Source: Dichomitus squalens LYAD-421 SS1
Taxonomy: Eukaryota > Basidiomycota > Agaricomycetes > Polyporales > Polyporaceae
Direction: 5' to 3'
Length of the DNA stretch: 26,695 nt
Assembly: GCF_000275845.1 (NCBI RefSeq)
Contig: NW_006766970.1
Coordinates: 68,068-94,762 of the forward strand
Shown: in pieces, positions 1 through 9,163 of the stretch
How positions within the stretch are numbered: the first letter of the stretch is position 1
How the letters are laid out: every line of letters starts with the position of its first letter
Program-made: the position numbers and the translations under genes
The notes under the pieces: model-generated
The model's input: the letters and a program-made list of their open reading frames with translations, nothing else
Database searches by the model: none
What the model was told of the DNA's origin: nothing

Positions 1-2
1 AG

Positions 3-1742
3 ATCGTTATCAAGGAGGTGTATCGTCACCACCAGCGTCGGTGCAAGGAGGAAGAGATCTTGGCCCACGTTCACGGCGACGGCGACGTGCTGGGAGTCGT
101 GCGTCTGAAGGGTGCGGAACACGTCACGACCAACAACGAGACGATCAAGTGCGCTGCGCGAGGTGAAGAGACGGTGCGAACGAAAGAGCGGTTCGCATTG
201 TTCGATTCCGGCTCTTGTCTTCTGGATGCGAAGACAGTGAATGATCTATTGGAGGCGGTATACGATGCGTTAGAAGGTACGGGCATCTCTTGATGAAGTG
301 TAGTCGCGACGCTCATCTGGATGCGGCAGTTCACCGCACGGTGCTGCTGGAGCGCAAAGTACTGCACCGGGACATGAGCCTATATAATTTCCTGATGTAC
401 CCAAAGTGGGGCGGAGTGAGTGGGAGACCTGTCTCTGAGAAGACGCCTGTGTCGATCCGGGATGTGCTCCTTGGAAGCAAGAGGTGAGCTGGTTTCACAG
501 TAAGGAGCCGAACACATTGATAAGAATTGTGTAGGCCGGCCGAAGAACGGTTTCCTGCTTGCCTATTAATCGACTTCGACAATGCTGCACGAGTGCAGGT
601 CACGGGTGGCGAACTGAAGGAACGCACGGTATGTCTCGACGGTCTGTTTCTTGTCTACTCGGTCTGACGCGATATACTCTTAGGGGACACCTATATTCAT
701 TGCACGAAGCGTCAATCTTGGAATGGTCCTGCTCGACTTTGAATCACTTTTCGGAACGTCCATGCCCAGGCTCACTGGCGACGCCCTGCAATTATACACC
801 ACCGCCTATGGGCAGGAGCGCTACGATCGGTATAACGACGACCCTGTTACTCGCACATGCCATGGCGGATACCCCCCGACGCAGAACTCCCACCCCCGCG
901 CAGTCAGGGAAGCAAAGTCACCCGCCTTCGTTCACAGACCGGAGCATGACGTAGAGTCGGTGTACTGGACCCTAGTATACGCTCTTCTCCGCGTTCAGCC
1001 AGACGCTGCTCCAAGAGAACTCGATCCGTCCGCCGCGTCTGCTTCCGTATGGAATACTCTCCTCTCGCATTATATTCCGGGCGAGGAATATGATCGATCA
1101 GATGAAAAACGTCATGAGGTCATGAACAGGACAAAGCAGGAATGGCTCGATCTCTTTCATGCAACCATGGAGGACGTTGCACTGCTCTTGTGGCAAATTA
1201 CGCTACATGTCTGTTCGGAATACGCCCTGTGGAAATGGGAAGGCAACTTCCATCCTGACCACCTCCACGAAGCTGTGCAGCGCCTCATCCTGCAATATCT
1301 GGTCGATCATCGCGACAATCCCATTGAACTAGATCCGGATCATCTGCGCCCTACCGACCCTCGTTTCACCCACCAGGGGGATACTCTGACCCCAACTCAG
1401 CTTTCGCGGACGCAAGCTAACAGTGTGTCAGGACACACTGCAGGTCTGGGAGGATCAGGACGGGGTTCAACCGCTTCCCGCAAGCGGGGGCGTGGTAAGG
1501 ATTCAAGGCATACCGCCAATCGCAATGGCAGTGCGCAGAATACTACTGCTGTTGGCGGAACGTCACAACAAACCGTAGAATCTCGTGAGCAAGCGACGGT
1601 GAACCAGCCGGCACCTATAGCTGGGAACCTGAAGCGCAAGCTGAGCGACACCAAGCCCTCTCGCAGCAGCAAGCGTCTGAAGACACTGTCTGGTGCTCCG
1701 GTACCACCCGCGGGGCAAGGCGGCGACCACGACGATCTGTGA
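3..1742 (+). CDS. FunK1-type fungal-specific protein kinase, copy 1 (5' partial)
   Basis: Probable exons: <3-276, 330-483, 535-628, 684-1742 (526 residues visible; the N-terminus lies outside the window). Seen: a VIKE beta-3 lysine context followed by an alpha-C-like KEEEILAHV, a catalytic loop HRDMSLYNFL (HRD at 365-373), DFDNA in place of DFG (572-586), GTPIFIAR in the APE region, and a late-lobe PEHDVESVYWTLVYALL. HRD..S..N plus DFD is the known signature of FunK1 kinases, a eukaryotic-kinase-like family expanded in mushrooms and of unknown substrate. The tail (about the last 130 residues) is Ser/basic-rich with KRKLSDTKPSRSSKRLK, resembling a nuclear localisation signal (inference). The intron at 277-329 is chosen because it joins YDALE to VHRTVLLERKVLHRD in frame. 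Nearly identical to the inverted copy at 13708-16884 in exons 1-3. It appears intact as far as visible; transcription is untested. Confidence 0.85.
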
Positions 1743-2244
1743 GTTGCTGGCAGGCGTGCAATGGGTTGCGCTTGTCGCGCGTTCGTCTCATTCCAGACAC
1801 CCTTCGCGCTTCGGCCACAAGATGGGCGAAGCTGCTAGCATCATTACAGGGATTTCTGTCTCACATCAAGTACTGTCTCTGTCCTTCTGGCATTCGCCGT
1901 CTCTTTTTCACGCTGATATTCTCCATGCTCATTTCCATCTCGTTGTCATGCTGTCCACACCTTGTTTTCCCGTTGTGCTTGCATCGTCCGGTCGCCGTGT
2001 TGTTTGCTACTGCTGTCATCTGGTCGACATCTTATTGTACAACAACGCATGTATTATCACGGGTCTGTCTGCTTGGAGTGAAGGCGAGTCGTTGTCATGC
2101 AGTCCAGCATCATCGATGTCGATGACGACTGGCTCCAGCCATGAGGTCGTCCGTGTTGCAGTTTATACCAGTTATATAATGTCCACATTGACATTGTCGT
2201 GAGACATATCCTCTGTCTACGCAATGTCCAACCTCATAGCCTGG
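1743..2244 (+). other. 3' flank of FunK1 copy 1
   Basis: This stretch has no convincing gene. It aligns by eye along its whole length with the flank of the second kinase copy (about 13247-13707, reverse strand) at clearly lower identity than the kinase 5' exons, with small indels. The two long frames here (from 1693 and 1739) are not conserved as protein in the second copy, so they are read as chance frames in the 3' UTR and intergenic DNA. Confidence 0.6.
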
Positions 2245-2380
2245 CTAAACGGAAATAGACTCGTCCGGACGCTCGCTGCGGTCCACGTCGAACCTGAAGG
2301 TGCCCACGGCCGTGATGGGCGTCGCAAGTGCCTGAGTACGAGGGTGACCCCGACCGCGCCTCCTGTGACAACAACACCTA
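2245..2380 (-). pseudogene. Degraded C-terminal fragment of a membrane-protein gene (copy 1 side)
   Basis: Read on the minus strand, the fragment gives VVVTGGAVGVTLVL (compare AVIGGAVGGTLVL in the membrane segment of the intact gene at 24672-26432) and then ATPITAVGTFRFDVDRSERPD (compare TPITALEAFGLDLNERPD near that gene's C-terminus). The frame ends in TAG at 2245-2247, followed by CCAGG..TGAGGTTGG, the same context as the TAG of the intact gene. Everything between the membrane segment and the C-terminal motif is missing, and upstream the frame is closed by a stop. It is therefore a deleted remnant of a paralogue, lying tail-to-tail with FunK1 copy 1. Confidence 0.7.
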
Positions 2381-2575
2381 CTTGGAGGGATTATAGATCG
2401 CTTTTGGTAAATGAACGGGGTCGAGAAAAGATATCAAATCGTATCAGGATCGTAGCGACGACATCGAGAGGTTTGAATTTGCGGCCGTCTTAGGGGTTGC
2501 GGCTTCCGCAGTTCTGGGAGATGCATATTCAATCTTGAGTATCCCGTAGATGTTGGCGTACCCTGGACATATATA

Positions 2576-3029
2576 CAGTCGACACCCTCCTAGCCCATAC
2601 CCCTGGTAACCCATAAACTCCCGAAACCCATAGGATTTTGGCTTTCCCAAGTCGGGATAGGGGGGATTCGACCCCATAACCCATAGGCCCCTGGTACCCA
2701 ATAACCCATAGCTTTCTAGGGCCCAAAACCCATACGGTAATAGGGCTCACATTGAGATTACGCTCATCAATAACCTTTTTAATACTCGATGCATGCTTCC
2801 CAGAGTCCTCTCAGTGTCCATCCATGCTCGGACCACGTTGTGGGTAGGTGAGTCTGTTCGAAATCCCATAGCGCTCCCTCAAAGGGTCAGTAGACGCCTT
2901 TCCAGCGCTTGCTGACTGGGACTAATCAGGGGCGCTTATAAGGCGCTTTAGTTCTCGTAGCCCATAACCCCTCAAAACCCATATATTCGGGCCTGTCCCG
3001 AGGGCTATGGGTTAAGAGGGTGTCGACTG
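2576..3029. mobile_element. Short non-autonomous TIR element (MITE-like), 454 bp
   Basis: The ends are inverted repeats: CAGTCGACACCCTC is perfect on both sides, and similarity continues for about 28 bp (left continues CTAGCCCATACCCC; right, reversed, TTAACCCATAGCCC). Outside both ends lies TA (2574-2575 and 3030-3031), extendable to TATA, as expected for a target-site duplication. TA target sites and a CAGT start are typical of Tc1/mariner-type elements, so a mariner-derived MITE is the best guess. The subterminal parts are rich in CCCATA/CCCATAACCC motifs (about 2593-2735 and 2958-3013, opposite orientation near the right end). There is no coding capacity. It sits between the FunK1 repeat arm and the eS30 promoter, about 245 bp before the eS30 start codon. 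Confidence 0.75.
2590..2736. repeat. Subterminal CCCATA-rich repeat cluster
   Basis: Irregular repeats of CCCATA, AACCCATA and CCCATAACCCATAG are packed into the left part of the TIR element, with a mirrored cluster on its right side (about 2958-3013). Spacing is irregular and units are imperfect, so this is not a simple microsatellite. Subterminal repeats often serve as transposase-binding sites in DNA transposons (established for several families; inference here). Confidence 0.6.
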
Positions 3030-3274
3030 TATAGAGTCGGTGATGATTTCGCATAACTCGTGAATACCAGGTTACTGTAAGCTTATCTGCCAGACATGGC
3101 CTACTTAGTACCTGGATTGTCGGCGTCTGATGGTTGAGCGCTTGATTATGAAGTTCCGTAATGACACTCGAGTTAAAGTTTAGGCGGAGTTTCAACATCA
3201 GGCTGGAGCTGTACAGGACCACCAATCGCCAGAGTCAACGACAGCGTCCACCATCACATCCACAGCAAGAAAAC

Positions 3275-3859
3275 ATGGGAAAAGGTTGCTAGCTTTTGCA
3301 CTCGCTCGCTTCTGTCTGTCTTGCTCACGAATGCTTTCATTTGGCGTTGGTGCGTCTGGTTGCGACGACGTTATATAGTTCACGGCTCTCTCGCTCGTGC
3401 CGGCAAGGTCAAGTCTCAGACCCCCAAGGTCGAAAAGCAGGAGAAGAAGAAGGTGCCCAAGGGCCGTGCTAAGAAGCGGATGCTCTACAACCGCCGGTGC
3501 GTGCTTTGAGTGTGAAGCTTCAGAGCGGGGGATTGACCCTTCGTGCAGCTTTGTTAACGTTACTACCCTCCCTGGCGGCAAGCGGAGAATGTGAGTCTTT
3601 CGTCCATTTTTCGTCCGTCAGGCTCTGCCGTTGTTTTGTGTGTATGTGCGCAAAGCATGGGCTCTGTTACTGCCGATCTTCAAGATGATACTCGAATATT
3701 CTAGCATAGTTCACACTGAACCGCGCATGTAGAAAAACATTCATCTGTCTTTCGCTCCTATCTGATCTATCTTCCGTCCGCTTCCCTTGTGTCTCTCTGG
3801 TATCCTTATGCTCACCTCACGCCCTCCCCCTTCCTAGGAACGCCAACCCCGAGAAGTAA
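3275..3859 (+). CDS. rps30: 40S ribosomal protein eS30
   Basis: Exons 3275-3284, 3379-3496, 3549-3590, 3838-3859 give a 63-residue protein. Sequence features: [15 protein letters not shown] at the start, a lysine-rich centre, PKGRAKKR, and [15 protein letters not shown] near the end, all diagnostic of eS30. It is a small basic component of the 40S subunit near the decoding region. There is no ubiquitin-like N-terminal fusion, unlike animal FAU and as usual in fungi. The first exon is only 10 nt (ATGGGAAAAG), and all four junctions rejoin the family sequence exactly. The last intron (3591-3837, 247 nt) is several times longer than the other two (94 and 52 nt). The next gene, EMC2, is convergent. 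The upstream flank contains the TIR element. Confidence 0.96.
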
Positions 3860-4409
3860 AAGTCATGGCTGGGCAACACTAAACGCACTAGGCGTTCATC
3901 ACGCGCGGGCCTACTCGAGCCTAGCACTCGAGCACCCGCACAGCACCCCACGACGGCCGCGGAGTGTTGGTTGGTTTGGAGCTGCATCATCTGTATCACC
4001 CGCATCTCGCCCTCATGTTACTCTATCCCGCACGCATATGCCCCCTCCATATACGATTATGATTTAGGGCATTGTCTTCCCCGTGTACCTGCAGCCTTGT
4101 GCATACTCCGTGGGTATTCCGTCAGGAGTCCGACATTGGAACCTCTGCAGCATCGCAGGGTGTGTATGGGAGTATTTCTATATGTTCTTGTCCTGTGGCA
4201 GTGGGCATCCCGCAACAGTAAGGATACACTCGTTTCGTAGGAATGTCTAGGAGGCAATTTATGAGAGCCACCGACAACGAGAGCTAACGTCCGTCGGGAC
4301 CTTATAGTGGTATGGCAAATGTTTGCGCCGCAACCAGCTCTCGCTTATCACTGATTGCACACAACGCGCTCCGGGGTATACATCTATTATCGGGCACGAA
4401 AGCACGGCA
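3860..4409. other. Convergent 3' intergenic region eS30/EMC2
   Basis: About 550 bp lie between the stop codons of the convergent genes eS30 and EMC2. No frame resembles a known protein. The stretch presumably holds both 3' UTRs and polyadenylation sites. No repeat or RNA gene was recognised. Confidence 0.5.
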
Positions 4410-5588
4410 CTACTGAACGAGAGTGGCTACTGCCGCGATGAAATCAGTCTCGCTGGTTGGTGGAGATTCGTTCCTGACGTTCAGGTAGGCCGTCCGCAGG
4501 CGCTCCGTAGACAAGTCGTCCAGGAGAGAGAGATTGGACGTGTTGGGTGGGGCTGTCTTTGAGGCAGAGTTTGAGGCAGAGCGAGGTTCCGTGATGAGTT
4601 TGCGGGTACACTGCACGCGCATGGAGGTGAGCCTGACAAACCGGCGCACGGGTAAGCGACAGAACACACCAGCTTCACGCCAAACCACGCTCTGAGCGTG
4701 ATCCCGGTCGGTATCGAGTCGCTCGGGGCAAGATCCCCGTCGTCGTCATCGGTCATGTCCACGACGTGCAGGAAGGTCTTGAGCGCGAGGGGCACGTCCT
4801 CGGCGAGGTACGCCGTCTCGGCGTACTGGAGGAAGTAGGACGGGTTTTGGGGCGAGAGGAGGAGCGCGTGCGAGAGCGACTGGAGCGCGTACGTGTATTG
4901 CTGGCAGGAGGCGTAGATGTCGGCGAGCTCGAGCCAGCCGTCGGGCTCGGTGTAGAAGGTGTCGAGCATGGCGGAGAGCTCTTCGACCGCGCGCTCGACT
5001 TTGCCCGCCCGGCGGAGGACTGAGGCTTTGCGCCGCCAGATCGCCTGGGGCGAGGCAGAGGCAGAGGGATGCGCGTAAGAGAGAGGGGAGGAGGAGGAGG
5101 GGCTAAGGGGGAAACGGAGGGACGTACGGGGTTGGAGGAGTCGGCTTCGAGTAGCTGGTCGTAGTACTCGATGACGAGCTCTGGGGACTCGGTGGCTTCC
5201 ATGCGGATGCCCTCCAGGACGTCCACCCGCGAGGAGCCGGGAAACTTGTCGAGGAGAAGCTTGAGACACCTCTAACGAAACGCACAACGCGGACGTGAGG
5301 ATATCGACTGGAGTGGTTGCGAGAGCACACGAACATCAGCGACCTGGATGTTTTCCTGGTCGATGGCAGCCAACGCGAGCTTCTCTATCGCGTCCCAGCC
5401 TTATAGTGTAATTTTCGTGTTCAGAACAGAGTAGGCCGCATGGGAGAGTAGTGCGCACCTTCCTCACCCTTGCCCGCGAATCCGCCGCGCTCGAGGAGAG
5501 CCAAGCCGGTATCGAATGTCTCTTTGGACTTCTTGGACTTGCGTGGCTGATATGCAGCCAGCTTTTGCAGGGAGTAGGTGTATTCCAT
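4410..5588 (-). CDS. EMC2: ER membrane protein complex subunit 2 (TPR protein)
   Basis: Exons in transcription order: 5588-5459, 5399-5344, 5271-5128, 5044-4670, 4610-4410; 301 residues in one frame. EMC2 is the cytosolic TPR scaffold of the EMC insertase, which inserts tail-anchored and multipass proteins into the ER membrane. Sequence support: RVDVLEGIRMEA followed by helix-turn-helix TPR units (residues about 70-235), including AIWRRKASVLRRAGKVERAV, GWLELADIYASCQQYTYAL and PQNPSYFLQYAETAYLAEDV, in the order and spacing of EMC2. The N-terminus MEYTYSLQKLAAYQ and the C-terminal exon beginning CTRKL are less conserved. Introns are 59-83 nt. It is divergent from FOL1, with 213 bp between the two start codons. 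Confidence 0.9.
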
Positions 5589-5801
5589 CGTCGACAAGAC
5601 ACGAGAAACAGAAGGGGTCTAGACGGTGATCACTGGCAGAGACGGTCACGAATGCCTGGTTCAGAATGGACGGAGCAAGCGCTGGTTACGACAGTTCCCG
5701 ACAATTGCCTTGTATGGCATGCGAGTCGATGGAAGAGAGACGGAAGGAGGTTTTCGCCTGAGTCGCCTCTTGCTCCTTGCAATTGTCTTGCTCCTACCAC
5801 G
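5589..5801. promoter_or_regulatory. Bidirectional promoter between EMC2 and FOL1
   Basis: Only 213 bp separate the start codons of the divergent genes EMC2 (-) and FOL1 (+), so both promoters and 5' UTRs must share this interval. No clear TATA box is visible in either orientation. The function is inferred from position only. Confidence 0.6.
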
Positions 5802-8625
5802 ATGGGGTACGTCTGCGCCCTCGCTGTCTCACTTGGAGCCGCTCACACCGCGAACGCAGCCCAGGCGGCGGACCGTCAGACTACGTACGCGTGAACGACC
5901 TCGCCCTCACCGTCTCCTTCTCCGACGGCTCGCGATGGCCGTCCGCGACGCCCCATCGGCAGCCCGTACTCGTTAGCTTCAGCTTTGCGCACGATGTCCG
6001 CAACGCGGCTGCGACGGACGACCTCGCGCACTCGGTCAACTATTCTACGCTCGCGATGGGCATGAAGGCGATCGTCGAATCCGAGGTCTTCCCGTCCCTC
6101 GAGGCGTTCGTCGATCGCGTGTGCTTCGTATACGCGCTGCAGTACTCGCAGGTTCCCAGCTTCACTGTGCGGATCGCGAGGACGAAGGCGCTTCTGTACG
6201 GCTCGGCGTTTGGAGTCGAAGTCACGAAGGTGGGCAGCCGGGCGGACCTCGCAAAAGAGACGTTCTTCTTTCAGGACATACTCGCGTACGCGTTGATTGG
6301 CATCCACCCGCACGAACGACAGCGCAAGCAACGCGTGCGTGTCAACGCCATGGTGACGAGAAGGATGACGCGACAGCAGCCGTTGGACTTCCGCGTCCTA
6401 GAGCAGCGCATATTCGATGTAGGTATGGCTAAAGGGATACGCATTCATCTACTAACATCGTTTGCCGTAAAGTTTGTAGAGGACTCCAAGTGTCTCACTG
6501 TCGAAGCGCTCGCATCAGAGGTCGCAAGCGTCGTCCTCTCCTTCCTCGACGACAAGAATGCAGCCGTCACTGTGCGCATCTCAAAGCCGAGCGCAATCCT
6601 CGATGCCGACTCGGCGGAAGTCGAGGTTACGCGCACACTCCATGACTTTCGCTCGAAGCCCTCAGCGTCTGTGGCTTTGACTGCCGCGAGCAAGGTCTCC
6701 AAGGCAGTCCAGAGCGACATCGTGGACGGGCCATCGTACTCGCACCTGGCGCCAGGGTCGTCTCCCCTGCAACATGCGCTGCCCCATCGCGCCGCTATTG
6801 CCATCGGAGCTAACATTGGCGATAGGTTCGCAAACATCGAATGCGCTCTTCGATTGCTTGAATCGTCCGCTCTCGACACGCAGAGTTGGACAGGGGTGCA
6901 GAGAATCGTCGTGGTAGACACGAGCTTCATGTACGAGACCGCGCCGATGTATGTCAAAGACCAACCCAAGTTTATCAACTGTGCGTGCATGGTAAGTTCC
7001 TACCCGAGAATTCCCGGCTCAATGCTGACGGCCCTCCGTTGTAGATCGAAACCGACTTAAAGCCCCGCGAGCTATTGTCGTACCTGAAACAGATCGAGGA
7101 AGCCGTTGGCCGCACCGCGACCTTCCGGAACGGGCCTCGCGCCATCGACCTCGACATTGTGACATACGATGATATTGTCTTGGACACCAGACCTGAATGG
7201 AGTCGAACGAACTTAGATAACCTCCAAGGCGAGCTTGTCATTCCGCATCCGCGCGTGGTGGAGCGCGAATTCGTCCTGCGGCCATTAGCGGAGTAGGTCT
7301 TCCTTAGCTCGCATTTTCCTCTGTTTTTCTCTGACATAGTGCTTTCCAGTATGATACCAAATTATGTGATTCCTGGTACCGAGAAGACCGTCGGAACGTT
7401 GTTGTCGGAGGTCGTCATTCAACCCACACCGAGTGACGCGATGCACAAAGTCGTCCCCTTCCCGCATTACCCCCTCCCCCACGTCGAGAAGGACCCGACA
7501 CGGCCTGAAGTCAGACTGCCTCCCGTACCCCCGACGGCAACGTATTGGACGTACCCCATCACGCCGCGCGCCTCGAGCAGCACGCAATCCCCTCACAAAA
7601 CATACATCATGGCCACGCTTAACGCGACTCCAGACTCCTTCTCTGACGGCTCCGTCCACTATGCCCTCCCCGACGCGCTCTCGTACGCGGCGGGCGCGGT
7701 CGCCGCCGGGGCGAATATCATCGATATCGGCGGCTATTCCACCCGGCCAGGGGCGGCGTACGTATCCCCCGAAGACGAGTTCTCGCGCGTCGTGCCCGTC
7801 ATCCAGGCGATCCGCGACGGCGGCGGCGTCCCCACACCGACGCTCTCTGGGCAGTCATCTCTCAAGGCGAAGATCGCGCAGACGCTCATCTCCGTCGACA
7901 CCTTCCGGTGGGAGGTCGCGGAGGAGGCCGTGCACGCGGGCGCGAACTGCATCAACGACGTATACGCGTTCGGGGGCATGGAGTACCCCCCAAATGAGGC
8001 GTCCGAAGTGCACTTCGCCAAGATGCGTCAGGTCGCGCGCGACCTCGCTGTGCCGGTCGTGCTGATGCACTCGCGCGGGCTGGCGGCGGAGAACAAGGAC
8101 TACGCGGCGTACGAGTACGCCAGGGACGCGACGAGCGGGCGGGGCGCGGTCGTAGAGGGCGTGCGGGTCGAGCTGGGGGCGAAGGTCGAGCGGGCGGTCA
8201 GAGGCCCGGGAGGCATACGCCGGTGGCTCGTCATCGTCGACCCGGGCGTCGGTTTCAGCAAGACGCTCGAGGGCAACCTCGAGCTACTGCGCGATGCGGC
8301 GAGCGTCGTCGCCGAGTACCCGCCACACCTGACGAACGCGAGCCTCAAGGGCGCGCCTGCGGAGCGCCCGGAGCGGAACCCGCTCGCGGGGTACCCGCTG
8401 CTGATCGGGACGTCGAGGAAGTCGTTCTTGAGCGCGGTGCTGCAGCGGCCAGACGCGGCGGGCGCGGGATACTACGAGGGGCGGGAGACGAGGCCGGACG
8501 AGCGGGACTTTGCGACCGCGGCGGCGGTCAGCTGTGCGGTGCAGCAGGGGGCGAACGTGGTGAGGGTGCATGACGTGCTCGGGCTGGGGGACGTCGTGAG
8601 GGTTGCCTCGGCGTTGTGGTCGTGA
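5802..8625 (+). CDS. FOL1: Trifunctional folate synthesis protein (DHNA aldolase / HPPK / dihydropteroate synthase)
   Basis: Exons 5802-5806, 5860-6418, 6473-6991, 7045-7292, 7350-8625 give 868 residues. It makes dihydropteroate from dihydroneopterin in three steps and contains the sulfonamide target. Domains: two tandem DHNA-aldolase units (about 9-125 and 138-265; second with ALIGIHPHERQRKQ), HPPK (about 292-444; AIAIGANIGDRF and NGPRAIDLDIVTYDD, whose DLD aspartates bind metal), and DHPS (about 527-868; IMATLNATPDSFSDGS, NIIDIGGYSTRPGA, VVLMHSRG, GTSRKSFL). This is the fungal FAS/Fol1 architecture. The 5-nt first exon ATGGG is chosen because it gives MGPGGGPSDYVRVNDL, matching the usual short N-terminus; an unspliced alternative starts in frame at 5777 and adds residues unlike the family. 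The intron at 6419-6472 is 54 nt, has no stop and carries a CTAAC branch site, so retention would stay in frame. Confidence 0.94.
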
Positions 8626-9163
8626 TGCGGTGAGTCGTATCAGAGAGGGAGTGCTATGAGATCTCAGCTGACCGATGCTTTCTTCTAGTGGCTGCATGTC
8701 ACCCTAGCGAAATTGGGTATCGTTGATGTGCTTTATGTGTACGCGCACGGTCTATGCCCCATGATTGTAGTCCAAACTCTCGAGAAAGCTATCGGTAGCT
8801 GTCTGCGGGCGCTCACAAGGCTATAGGACAAGTTGAGAAAGGCTCTGGTTGGGGCGGGGTCGCAGAAGCAGTAGAAGAGAGCTGGTATTTCTTGTATTGC
8901 TCGCGTTGTAGCGGTAGCACGGGATCATTAGAATCTTGAATAGGGTCCGCTTACGTGATGCGCTTTGTAAGAAAGGGGACAAGGAGTTGCCTTGTTTATC
9001 GGGGTTGTACTCCCGACGCTGCAGGCCGATCCCTCGACAACCAAGCTACGACTATCGAGCTTCCTACTGACCCCCACCCAGCGCTCATGTTTAGAAATCC
9101 CCGCCCTGGTGGCTGTTGATTCTCGCATTTTAACCTTGTACACTACAAACCACTTCTCAAGCA
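8626..9163. other. FOL1-ATG1 intergenic region
   Basis: About 538 bp lie between the FOL1 stop and the ATG1 start, both on the plus strand. It should hold the FOL1 3' UTR and the ATG1 promoter. No conserved frame, repeat or clear TATA box was recognised. Confidence 0.5.

Larger units (their letters stand above)
20..2480 (+). repeat. Left arm of a large inverted segmental duplication
   Basis: Positions 20 to about 2480 match the reverse complement of about 12980-15418. The arm holds FunK1 exons, introns, 3' flank and a membrane-gene remnant. Identity is uneven: near-complete for about 20-715, low for about 716-1260, high again to 1740, then moderate and fading near 2480. The arms face each other across about 10.5 kb containing eS30, EMC2, FOL1 and ATG1. 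Arm ends are estimated by eye; position 20 is set by the assembly gap in the other arm, not by a real end of homology. Confidence 0.85.

Noticed and set aside
290..487. Small frame starting with ATG 290/293 before the HRD motif of FunK1 copy 1 (and its twin at 14951-15148)
   Set aside because: The first residues are intron (277-329); splicing joins YDALE directly to VHRTVLLERKVLHRD, which fits the family.
331..627. 98-codon minus-strand frame identical in both repeat arms
   Set aside because: It is conserved only because it is antisense to the near-identical kinase exons; it crosses two introns and shows no domain.
1693..2202. 169- and 128-codon frames after FunK1 copy 1 with hydrophobic Cys/Ser-rich translations
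   Set aside because: Indels in the inverted copy break these frames, so there is no coding conservation.
2590..3013. CCCATA repeats as telomeric sequence or CRISPR-like array
   Set aside because: The fungal telomere complement is CCCTAA, not CCCATAA, spacing is irregular without unique spacers, and the repeats are bounded by TIRs.
4766..5023. 85-codon plus-strand frame rich in Glu/Arg/Val
   Set aside because: It is the antisense shadow of the GC-rich EMC2 exon 4.
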